Shown here piece after piece: positions 10,732-21,779 of a stretch of 64,000 nt of DNA. Origin of the DNA: Diploscapter coronatus (lineage: Eukaryota > Nematoda > Chromadorea > Rhabditida > Rhabditidae). The stretch lies in contig OZ038423.1 of the NCBI GenBank assembly GCA_964036155.1, forward strand, positions 62,573,249 to 62,637,248. The letters are read 5' to 3'. The stretch's first letter is position 1. Every line of letters begins with the position of its first letter. The notes below the pieces were generated by a model, which made no database searches, had not been told where the DNA came from, and saw only the letters and a list, made by a program, of their open reading frames with translations. The position numbers and the translations under genes are program-made.

Positions 10732-12431
10732 GACTGCTGCAGACGAGAAGGAATGAGAAGCGCAGACGTTAGGAAGAAGATGCGAAAATTCCATTCATCG
10801 TTTCTTCATAGTTCTCCTTCTATTATTAACATTAGTCATCGCTTTTATTTGCAGTTTCTTTTCTACTTTTTGAGTGCAATCCAAATGTTCTGGTCTGATA
10901 AGGAAATCGATTTTTCATCATAGTCTATACTGGAATCATCCAATTCCACGTTCAATGTTGTCATTTTCATCCCGTTGTAATAAAACTACTTGATGGGTTG
11001 ATAACTTTAGCTTGATTAATTCGTTTAAAGATTTTAAGAATGCGGAATATTTAATGAATTATCTCTGAAAAATTTTCGTCGCTTTTGAAGCGCTTCAGAG
11101 GCTCTTTTAAAGCGCCTTAAATACAACGCAAAACTTTTCAGAGGTGCAGCGGGTTATTTGATAAAAACAACTATATTTGTTGATCGAACTGAAATATGGC
11201 GAAAAATCGCTTTTTGATGATAAGATCAATGCGACAATCATCCCGTACAAACCCAACATTTGGAAATTACACATAGGATAGTAAATTAGCCTGTATTCAA
11301 TTACTGAGACAGTAAAATTTTGTACCTCAGAAAATATGAGAATCAAGACCATTCAGACGAACAGACAGGGCTGCTGAGCGGTGCTTTTAACACCCGAATA
11401 GCCTAAAAATCAGATTATGATTAAGCGAAAACCTTGAAAATTAGTGAATATTTGGACGCCAGTAACCCCTACACTGTTGTATTATTCGTAATTGAAGTTC
11501 GAGTAATCGTATCGTGAAAAATTCAAAGCCATGATTAGAGCGACAATTACGCATGTTTGTGATCAACACGGAAATGTCAGAAAATGGTCAGACTTCGATC
11601 TTCACAGATTACCGATATCATACCGTATCACGATATTCTTCATGGTTGTAAGAAGCTCATAGAGACCTTGATACATATCTCGTAGACAATGACAAAACTA
11701 CTTTGTGCATGGAATTACTGTTTTAGAATTCACATGATGGGCAGGAATGGTGGTGGTGCAGTAATATGGTGCACCGCAAGCTTTTCCAAAAATCTCACAC
11801 TGCCCGCATCACATCCCAATGAAAATCAAATACATTGTGAAAACAACCCTGATGATGAATTATGAACGATTTCAGCACACGACCTAATTAATTTTCCGAG
11901 CTGGTAAACAAATCTTAACACAGGTGCAATTTTTAATTATCTGAAAAGTCTATCTTCTAAGCGAGTCTTATAAATATAAAGCTATTGCCTAAGCAACGTC
12001 TTGCATTGTTACTCGATCTATTTCAAGTTTTGTTATTTTTGTTTCGAAAGCGCTACCCTTTCTAATTCGTACTGTATTGGGATCACTATTCTCAAATTGT
12101 TATTCTACAGATTTATTATTGTCATTAGAGAAATAATTCTCAGAATCGAATGTTTCGGTGCCATAAAACTACGCCTTATGCAAAGAATTATGATTTTTGC
12201 CAAGGTGAATTAATTTTTCAGTTTATTTATTCTTATATACTATTCTGCATTGATTTTTGTTTATAAACTTCGGTAGCGATTTACTATTTTAGAATTGTTA
12301 ACATCAGATACATTACTTTACAACCTTATCATTATGTGGAAAAATATCATATTTCATCCAAAGGAATTTACTAGAAGTTAGTTAAATAGTTTTATATCAA
12401 TGCTATCTTCAAAAAATAAATTCATATATAG
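10732..12431. other. AT-rich intergenic DNA
   Basis: The H2A poly(A) signal AATAAA is at 10979-10984. The rest, about 1.4 kb, is AT-rich with no confident gene. A possible exon ending GCCAAG|GTGAAT at about 12201 carries hydrophobic codons and could belong to the 7TM gene that follows, but I could not join it in frame. A stretch near 11740-11790 vaguely resembles a degraded Tc1-like transposase block (see rejected list). Confidence 0.45.
10979..10984 (+). terminator. H2A poly(A) signal
   Basis: AATAAA about 250 nt past the H2A stop. No canonical histone stem-loop was seen between the stop and this signal. Confidence 0.55.
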
Positions 12432-14143
12432 GGCTTCAAATCGTGGCCATTTTTCATGGCATCTCAGTAATACCAATTTTTATCGGCATATTTATGATAT
12501 ATCGGTTATTTCGAAAACGTGAAAAGTTTTCACAATTCGAAAAATTAATAGTCATCTTACTCATTCTATATATAACCCTTTTTATCTGTTCATTGATACA
12601 TGTAAGTTTTATATTATTATTATTTTTATGATACAATTTTCAATATATGCATTGAAGCAGGATAATACTTTAGAATTCGTTTAGTATCTATTATCAAATT
12701 TTGGACCTTTGTTGCCAAAAGGATTACAAATACAAGGTAACTTAATTTTAAATTTTAGCCACGTGTATCAATCAATATTTATCTACAATTTAAGCGAATC
12801 GTTTAAAATATCATCTACGTTGCTGCAGAAAAAGTAGACATTTTGTAAAATAGTATGGATCGTATTATTGTAGTTTTCCATACATTATTTCCCCATAATG
12901 CCTCCACTTTTTTGTTGCAACTTTCCAAATAACTATAAATATCACTTTAATTTATTTGACATATAGAGTTGACTTAGATCTAATATAGTTATAGTTTTAT
13001 ATTGACAGTTAACAAATGAAATTGTAGACATTATTGGAGGATTTATTTGGTTTTTTTCAAGAGGCATGGCTAATGATGGCTATAAGATTCGTTTCGACTG
13101 CAGCTACGATATATAGAGCTAGGACATTTTCACTGTTAGAAATTCTTCCACATGCATATATCGGTTTGATACAAAATTATTCAATTTAGTCACCGTAACG
13201 AAAAAATAACTCGGCTATTTTCTATTATATTTTGGACATTGGTCGGATTTCATATTTTTTGCTGTATCGTTCAACTAATTTATATTGCAATTGAGCACTT
13301 GAACAATTATCAAATTGTTGATATTCTTGATATAGTTGATATACGATATATAAGGGCTCTTAAACAATGGGTTGTAAGTTAAACGAATATTAACAAGATA
13401 AAAACTATGAATGCCAATTATGTAGATAATTTTTAGAGTCCTTACACTATAATAGTTCCAACCATTTCAAGTTTTGCTCAGACGATAATTAGCATTGCCG
13501 CGCTTGTTTATCTAAAGCGACGTTTTAAGTCGTATGGCAATCTGAGCCAAAGTGCAAGAAATGCTGAACGACGCTTAAATCGATGGCTAAAGGTGTATGT
13601 AAGTTAGCTCGGTCAATGTTGCACCATATTACGTTGAAAATGAATATGTATAACGTTTAGATTTTATGCGAAGTGGTAGCAAATAATTTTATTATTGGTC
13701 AACTATACACTTTTTGCTATGTTTGGGACAATCAGAAACAGGAATATGTAGGTAGGATGATCTCTTAATCTTTTAACTTCGGTATCTTAAACATCCTGTG
13801 CAAAATTAATTATGCTTTCGTTGTAATAATTTTCCATATGTAATGAGTCTGTTAAGAGGACGAATCTGTAAATAACTGATTTCTCAAACTTGGTTAATAC
13901 ATCAAATCACACATTCGTTTATTTATAACCAATCTCTGGTTTAAAATGCCGAGATTCGTTACAGCGAGTACGAAATGACATTCAAAACCAATTAAAATGA
14001 AATTTATAATTCCTAAGCTATTTTGTCCCCCTGTATAAGTCATAACATAAATTAACTAGTTTCATAGCTTCAAAGTTGGGAGTTTGAGAGAACTTACCAG
14101 AATATTTTAGATATATGTTTTCCCAATGATGGATCTTTCTTAG
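12432..14143 (+). CDS. Candidate 7TM serpentine receptor in small exons, ends unresolved
   Basis: The ORFs are short, but six exons join in frame with good splice sites: 12432-12601, 12685-12736, 13062-13134, 13190-13373, 13437-13592, 13661-13747. Translated, they give consecutive hydrophobic helices: IFHGISVIPIFIGIFMIY (TM1), EKLIVILLILYITLFICSL (TM2), WLMMAIRFVSTAATIY (TM3), FSIIFWTLVGFHIFCCIVQL (TM4), TIIVPTISSFAQTIISIAAL (TM5) and NNFIIGQLYTFCYVW (TM6). Basic loops follow TM1 and TM5 (FRKREKF; ARNAERRLNRWLK). The layout fits a nematode chemoreceptor-type GPCR, but I cannot name the family. A last exon at 14111-14143 (IYVFPMMDLS then stop) lacks a full TM7. The N-terminal exon is also uncertain, so it could be a decaying pseudogene. 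Confidence 0.6.
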
Positions 14144-15149
14144 GCAATATGGCATATTCTATAACCGTAAGCATTATTAATAACAAATTTTCATATTAAC
14201 TAACAAAAGAAATGGAAATGTCTGTATTACCAACAACATATCCTGAAAATATGCGCTGAAAAATCCTAAAGAACGTTCTAAATAGTGAATTCTTCGACCT
14301 CACCATTATTTACATAAACGATAATCGTTTTTTGAGTCGGATACGAGGCACATGAATGTTATTTTGAATTTTTGAGAATAGAACTCGGCTAATCGCGCTT
14401 TAAGGAGTCCAAATACCCCTCTCTCGTTATGTGCTTAGAAAGAGCAGCTGTAAAATTAGGAATTGTTTTCTGAATAGATCTTGAGCAGTATACTTTTCTA
14501 ACATAGAAATGAATCTATACTAGAACAAGTTAAATTTTCTACCAAGAAAGCATTAAAAAACCCTTCAGCAAATTTCTCTATTTATATACATATATGGACC
14601 ATTCTTCCAAATAATTCCCCTGTTTTTCTTAGTGAGAGGATTGATCAAGGTAGTTTATGTACGTATGCATGTAAAAGAAAAGGGAATAATTTTAGAAGAA
14701 CAACACTACTATATCATCGACTAAGAAACAATTAGTCAAAGTTATTGGAGTTACACCTCATGGTCCGAAGCAACTGCATTCGAATGGTATTTTATCATTA
14801 TTAGCCAAGATTGGTCTGAAATTATGGTAAAATGTGAAAAGACGTTCTATATGTATAGGCAAAGTTTATACAGCTCACGACTGCTTAGTTTTTTCTTACT
14901 TGAATTGATTTATTCGTTTTACTTTATCTATTCAAATGCATTCCGAAAGTTGTTCTAATTTGTCGAATGTTCAATAAAACATTGTTTATTCACTCTGTTC
15001 GAAGATAGTTGATATCAAAATGTAGCACCTTGTCTTGTAAGATAAAACTCATGCATTACTGGTGTCAGGATACAGTCTACGCACATCAATTATCCTGTTA
15101 AAATCACCCTGTGGATATCTGAAGATTCAGATTAAAACAGATTCTCCGT
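14144..15149. other. AT-rich intergenic DNA
   Basis: About 1 kb without a supported gene. It may hold missing 3' exons of the 7TM candidate: a short open piece at 14144-14167 ends at GTAAGC. Nothing else could be supported. Confidence 0.4.
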
Positions 15150-17010
15150 AACTCTCGAAACTGCTCGGACCAGAGACTTAAAATGCGTTTTGAAGGGGTA
15201 TTTGAGTGTTTTCTGCCTATACTCGACCCGGAGAACACGATTTTGGGGCTTTTTCCCAGAGTTTTCACGTCCAGGTCCGGGGGTCAAATTTCAAAAGTCA
15301 TTCTTATATCCCAAATTGTATATCAGATTGTTCAGTTCAATGAGCTGAGTCGAGTGGTGCAAACATTTTTCGGATCCGACCTTTCTATCACAAGTTACGA
15401 CTAAAAGCAGTACAAAAGTGTCAAAAAGCATGGATCGTCGGGGAAAAGTAGAAATTTACATACAGTGCCGTCGGTATTACCTCCTAATATTTTCACCGAA
15501 CAAAGTACATGTCCTACTCATGCTAATTCAATAATTATCTCGAAAAAATAGCGGCGGCACTTGATCGAAAAATCGGCCCGAAGTCAAACTTGAAAATTTC
15601 GAGTTTTCAAATTTTTGAGTTAGATATCCAAATTATATATCATTCGATAGAGCTCATCAAACTGAGCAACTTTTGTGAAGACACCTCATGGTTATCTATT
15701 ATGGTATGCGTGTTATGGAGGTTTGAATGGGTCAGACCCACGAAAATGACAAAAAATTCATGGCTTTTCGAAAATCAAATGAATTCGAAAAATCTTTTCG
15801 AAATATAGTAGTTGAAGGGCAATACTTCATTTTTGCTTCCTAGAGTGCCGTGCTATCACTTTATCATGGTACCATATGGGTCCATGGTATACCACCCATA
15901 TGGTACCCGAGTAGTACTATACCAAGATGGGTATCATTCGACTCGAAACTGACTGGAGAGTAATACTCGAGTCCATTTCTATCAATTTCAACAAGTGGTT
16001 CTGAAGTACCACCTTTTTCAATGAAGAAAACCATCTGCTGAAAATGACCAAAAATGGAGTAACTTCAAATGACTATAAAAGTCGATAGACTGATGTTTTT
16101 CAAGTGGTTTTCAGCATATTACTTAGTTCGATAAGAGCTTTCATTTGGTGGTATATAACATGATGGGTATTTGTTACCAAATGGTAACTTGACCATATGG
16201 GTCGCTACCATTTGATACCATACCATGTTTGGTATCGTTCGACTCCAAATTGAGTGGGAATAAACAATAGATGTCTCTAGTTTCAATTTGAGCTCGAATT
16301 TTGGTAGACTACCTATGGAAATATTCTCGTATTATTTTCTTGAGAATTGACATTAAATTTTGGTTTTTTGAGTACCACTCCTATACCATTATAGCTAGAC
16401 CCAAAGTGTCTTCACAAAAGTTGCTTAGTTTTTCCAGGGCTATCGATTGGTGTATCGTTTGAATTTTTCCGATCGATTTTGAAAACTTCGACCCTCGGGC
16501 CACGCCCATTTGATTGCTTTTTTCTCAAAAGTGGCATACCTAACTTATCGATTTTATAACTGATTTCGAGGTAATTTGACATGTAGAATCCGAATATAGC
16601 ATTAAATTTTGGTAACCTCTCCTAAAATTTTCCAGGAGAATCGATTTTCTGCAAAAAATAGGGGGTCGGCATACCCCCATTTTTGACATCAGGACCCCTT
16701 TCCGACCCAGCAGGTGGTTGTTGTCCGGAAACCTATATACCAGAAGATGCGCAATTACATGAGCTACTTTATGCTTTTTAAATTTTTCGAAAATCTTTTA
16801 TAGCAAAGAAGTTTTCTTTATACCCCCTGAGGGGTGCCAAATTGTGAAAATGCTCAACCTTGACCCCCGCCTAGCCCCGCCCACTTTTGGGGGTGGGACC
16901 TGATCTCCCCATTTTTTTGACTAGGGCCCATGGGTGTATCCACCATATAAGTTTGGTTCGGATCCGAGACACTTTTGCAGTTGTCCGGCCACTCTTTATA
17001 TTTTGTTCGG
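15150..17010. repeat. Composite repeat element with inverted arms and palindromes
   Basis: Base composition changes here, with runs such as ACCCCC/GGGGGT, and no coding exon is visible. A 20-mer, AGCAACTTTTGTGAAGACAC, occurs at 15665-15684 and as its exact reverse complement at 16406-16425, inside longer imperfect inverted arms. Between the arms a perfect 14-bp hairpin (GGTACCATATGGGT at 15868-15881, complement at 15894-15907) and related CCATATGGGT and GGTATC.TTCGACTC units recur about 290 bp apart. Small GC hairpins occur near 16660-16680 and 16840-16856. This fits a non-autonomous foldback-type mobile element or decayed nested repeats. Exact ends and target-site duplications were not identified. 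Confidence 0.6.
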
Positions 17011-17527
17011 GTTATTCAAAGAATGCGTCTTAAGAGTGAATGTCAGTAATAACTTCACAAGAAATCGAGTAATTATTTCTGCCATGTATTTTTAAAGTTA
17101 CATTGAAATTCATTAATGGATTGAAATTACTATGAAATAAATATTGGATTTGGTTACCGAATTTTTGAAATAAACTATTTCAGTTACAATTATCTCATCA
17201 CTTTTGGATGTCTTCGAGAGTTGTCTGTATCATGTGCATTGAATAATTATTGCTTCACAATTTTTATTAAAAGAATAATTTTAGATGAAATCAATGACAA
17301 TCATATCCGACAAACTTTATTTTACTGTCGACAACTGGCAAATACTCCAAATGTGAAAATCGTTCCAACTTACAACTAATACCTAATACAAAGTTTTTTT
17401 CCACTTGGACATAATAAATAACAATTAGAGATGGGATATCGAACTAAAGGTTCCTTTCTCTTCAGAGAGAAGAATCTTATCACTGTATTGTGGTTGCAGA
17501 TATAAATTCGGGTATTCGAATATGCGT
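17011..17527. other. AT-rich spacer
   Basis: About 0.5 kb between the repeat element and the 3' end of the F-box/kelch gene. No exon, repeat or RNA gene could be supported. Confidence 0.4.
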
Positions 17528-18828
17528 TCAGCTGAGAAGGCATCTATCCTTCTTAGTACGATTAGTGCGCGTTTTCTTTCCAGCACTTTCGCTAGTCGCA
17601 GGCAAGTTTCTCAATTTTCCCACTTCTCGCCATTTATTCATTTGTGGATCGTATTCCTCGATTGAATTTTGACCTCTAAGTTAACAAATATTTCGTATAA
17701 AGATATGCAAAATCTCAGCCCACCCTCCGATTGCATGCAATTTCCCATTGGCGACAACAAGTGAATGATTATATCTTCCATAATTCATATCAGAAATTCG
17801 ACGGCCAACTGGGGCTGAGGGATCGAAATACAGACAGGATTTTAATATATTAAAATTACTAAATATATAGTGATGCATTATTTATCATAAAAAAATTAAC
17901 GACTATCGTCCTCCAGTGATGTAAAGTTTTCCATTTAGCGATGCAATTCCAAAGGAATGTCGTTTTTCTGGAATCTCTCCGATTTCAATCCATTCCCGTT
18001 CATCGTCTGATAATCGATATATCTTTCTACTTTCACAACCATCAATAACTGAACATTCATAATTACAATAATGAATATGCTATAATGTGACCGTATAAAA
18101 CTCCATCGCATGTTATTGCTTGAACCCATCTAATTGGATGAGGAAATTCGGGACCTGTTTGCCATTTTCCATCTATTAAAACCTGAATTAATTATTTCAT
18201 GAACTTTCATTCGATCCTCTTACATCAACTCGACTCGACTTATCTGTTTTAGGATCCTCTCCACCCAAATAATACAATTTATCTTTGAAATAAACCACAG
18301 ATGCAAAAATACGCCATTCAGGAGGATCTGGTCCTGCAAAGGATGCAATAAAATTAATTCAATCTATTGGCTTTTGTAATGCTACCTCTAATGATTTGTC
18401 GAGTATTCAGGTCAAAAATCTTAAACGATTTTTCATCAGAACTAATTGCAAGAATCTAAAACTATAAAATTGGCAATGTCAAATAAACTAACCTACCTTA
18501 TTTTTTGTGGCTGTTACTTCATTTGATTCTAAACAATTAGAAAATTTAGCCATGTAACCAACAGAGTTAGTATGCGAATCAAACAGACAAATTCTTTCCT
18601 CAAAAATATTGCTACCTCCATAAAGTACTAAATACTAAAATTAATTTTCGCTCATACAAGAAATATTTTCCTACGATAGAATAAAGTTCTCCTCTCGAGT
18701 GCTTTCGGCAGATATCTCTTGATTATTTGCATCATTCGGTTGTTAGTCCAGGCCAATTGTCCCAGATCTTTCAATTCGGGATATTCGCAGATCAACAATA
18801 TAAGTTCGACTGGTAGATTGGCTAGCAT
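17528..18828 (-). CDS. F-box and kelch-repeat protein, probable SCF substrate receptor
   Basis: Eight exons on the minus strand keep one frame: 18828-18675, 18627-18497, 18455-18386, 18333-18224, 18182-18092, 18048-17904, 17858-17724, 17675-17528 (327 residues from this ATG). The N-terminus MLANLPVELILLICEYPELK...LAWTNNRM fits an F-box. Kelch-like blades follow: LLYGGSNIFEERICLFDSHT, PEWRIFASVVYFKDKLYYLGGE, DGKWQTGPEFPHPIRWVQAITCDGVLYG, EWIEIGEIPEKRHSFGIASLNGKLYITGGR, and GRYNHSLVVANGKLHAIGGGQN with EEYDPQMNKWREV. Such proteins bind Skp1 through the F-box and recruit substrates through the kelch propeller. An acceptor 34 nt upstream of the ATG (open frame SLDKELTK) suggests another 5' exon. 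Introns are 41-85 nt. The C-terminus is basic (KKTRTNRTKKDRCLLS). Confidence 0.8.
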
Positions 18829-20360
18829 CTTTGTTAATTCTTTGTCAAGAGACCTGAACAATCACCATAGTATTATTTCAAAATGGAAATAGTAGAAGAG
18901 TATTGATTGAATGAGAAAGTCTGCAATTAATGAGTTTGAAATTGATCATTGAAGAACGGTGAGTGAAACTACTAAATTGATGCTTCGCAATTTTATCAGA
19001 CTAAAAATCGATTCCTAACATGGTTTATCATTTAAGAGACGTTTCACAAATAAACTCAATTAGAGTCAAAGAAGGCCTGGATAATGGCAAAATTGATCGA
19101 TTTAAGATATTAAAAGCTTCTGATCCAAATGTTCTGTAACTCAATCAAATACGATTCACGAACGAATAAATGACGAGAAGTCGGAGAAATTAACATAACA
19201 TAACATAAAGCTTGATTATAATAGCCTCAGATTTCATATAGAAATTTAATTCAACAAAATGTGAAACAATAGTTTCATTTTAATGCACATGATACAGACA
19301 GCTCTTGAAGACATGAAGACATCCAAAAATGATGAGGAGTAAGTGTAACTGAAATAAATATTCTTTTAGTATTTATTAAAATGAAAGCTTCTTACTTTCT
19401 CTCTCTCTCTCCTAAGCGAAACACTTCCGATTCAGAATTCGTTCCAAGTATGATAAAATGGAAATGTCCCAATTCAGAACTCGGTTCAAATGTCACTCCA
19501 AATTAATGTTTCATTCCAAAACTCGATCGAAATATCATTTTAGAATGAAAATATGAAGTATACTTATTCAGAACTCAAAAAGAATTTCAGAAGTATTCCC
19601 CCTCTTATTTCTTCACTATAGGGGTATTTCAGTGCGTTGATGACGGATCTGAAAAGGGATTGTTCCGATTTATTAGTCGAATTTCTAGTTCACTTTTGAC
19701 TAAGACCTAAATCGGGTACGTATATCACAATTATGAAGTCAAAACGTCAGTGGAGCGTTAATTAGCGAGACAATTAGGCGTAATTTGCCTTTCATCTGTA
19801 AGAAAGCTAATTCTTGCATACAAAGGATCGAGATTATCGAGTAAATCTCAGTTAAGTAATGTGTAGAATTCAAATAGATGAGGAGCTAAGAAATAGCTGC
19901 TTGTTGCAATAATCCCTTTCGTTAATGTTAAATAGTTGATAAAATCATTAAACTTCATCGATCTCCCAATTTAAGAAGGTCTCTTCAGTCAATAATAAGC
20001 TCATTTTGTTCCAATGTCGCGAATAATAATGGTGCAGATCAGCTAGAAAATTTAACCGAAACATAAATTTCAAAGTTTACTTGCTTAACTCCCAATAACA
20101 TCATGACCTTTGACGAGATTGACCATGAATGAAAGAGGCTTGCATTTTCGTTGAATTTCGAAAACTCTAATGTCGAATATTGGTTGATTGAACTAGCTAA
20201 TGCTATGAAGTGCTCTGATCCTTGAAGATTTCGTAATCAACCATGAGCTTACGATCAATAACGTTTGGCATAATGCCAATCAATAAACGTACATGATAAA
20301 GTATTACGCCCGCGCCTGACCACTATCTGGTGGATCAATTTGACCCCACGCTTGTTTAGA
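18829..20360. other. Intergenic region with degenerate short repeats
   Basis: About 1.5 kb between the F-box/kelch gene and H3.3, AT-rich. At about 19430-19575 the unit ATTCAGAACTC recurs with variation (near 19433, 19473, 19513 and 19566), giving a decayed tandem repeat of roughly 40-53 nt. An (CT)-rich run lies at about 19400-19413. Any missing 5' exon of the F-box/kelch gene should lie at the left end. No gene could be supported. Confidence 0.4.
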
Positions 20361-20387
20361 CTCCGCCCACTCTTTACGAGTATAAAA
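20361..20387 (+). promoter_or_regulatory. H3.3 promoter: shared 10-mer and TATA box
   Basis: CTCCGCCCAC at 20361-20370 is followed 10 nt later by TATAAAA at 20381-20387, 83 nt upstream of the ATG. The 10-mer is identical to those before H2A and H2B. This is the layout of a regulated histone promoter, although the protein is of the replacement H3.3 type. Confidence 0.7.
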
Positions 20388-20463
20388 GGACGCTGACTCC
20401 CGCGCACTTTCTAGTTTCCTATTTTCTATTCAATCCTCTCTCATTTGATCTACTCTCCTTGAA

Positions 20464-21010
<547 letters not shown>

Positions 21011-21779
21011 GCAGTTCGTGGATTGAATGACCCGAATCACCCCAAAGGCCCTCCTCAGAGCCAAGACGACACTGATCTCATCCACTTAAACCTCATCGTT
21101 TATTATTTGTCTAATATCTTATGACTTTTCTAGAAATAAATTGGTTCCTTTCATATCAGGCGCTTATCAGTTAGCAATGAATTCATTGACAATTTTATAT
21201 TACCATTACATATGAATACCAGCACCAACTCGTTTGAAATATTCTTACGTGTAGGTTTTAATGATAAAGTGGGCGTGGCCTGTTTCCTAATTCGCGTCCA
21301 TATGCGTTCGAGTAAGCCATGTTATGCTTGTAGTAAACTCCATGGTTCGAGGTTGGTAATGAACAGCATTCTCCGTGCTCAACCATTCATATTTGGACAT
21401 CCAACGCCTTTATAAATCTAATCTTTGAAAATAATGAGAAGATCTGTGGGTTTAAATAAACTCCGGTGTGTTCATAGAGTTTCGAACTTGGCCAAATTCT
21501 ATTGATCATATTCTAACACGCAAATCTAATTGTAAAATTGGTTCAAACTTACAAAGAAATCATTAATTTCCTGTAACTTTTAAAACGAAATTCAGCTGCA
21601 AAAATACGAAAAAATAAAGCGATTTATCTACGCGTATTCGCCCCATGCAACAATCATTTTTATTCGTTGTATTCGCGCTCCAATTTCACTCGATTCGTTC
21701 ATTTTGAATCATTTTTCGTCAAATTCGTTGTTTCTTTCATTTTATTTATTCTTTTCTTTTCTTATTTTAGACAGTGGAA
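21011..21779 (+). other. H3.3 3' UTR and RPC4 upstream region
   Basis: About 0.77 kb. The H3.3 poly(A) signal AATAAA lies at 21135-21140. The second half is T-rich and ends at TTATTTTAG (21762-21770), 9 nt before the RPC4 ATG, so the RPC4 5' UTR is probably spliced. No coding exon was supported. Confidence 0.5.

Noticed and set aside
11097..11118. GGCTCTTTTAAAGCGCC as a histone 3' stem-loop
   Set aside because: The stem has a mismatch and the loop differs from consensus. It lies about 370 nt past the H2A stop, beyond the AATAAA at 10979.
11730..11800. Possible Tc1/mariner transposase remnant (GGGAVIW-like)
   Set aside because: Only a few residues resemble the family, flanking frames are broken, and no terminal inverted repeats or DDE residues were found.
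13062..13189. Continuous exon through 13187 in the 7TM candidate
   Set aside because: Reads to a stop. Splicing at 13134 to 13190 keeps the frame and the TM3-TM4 loop.
19290..19340. Short ORF MHMIQTALEDMKTSKNDEE
   Set aside because: Nineteen codons with no partner exon; likely chance.
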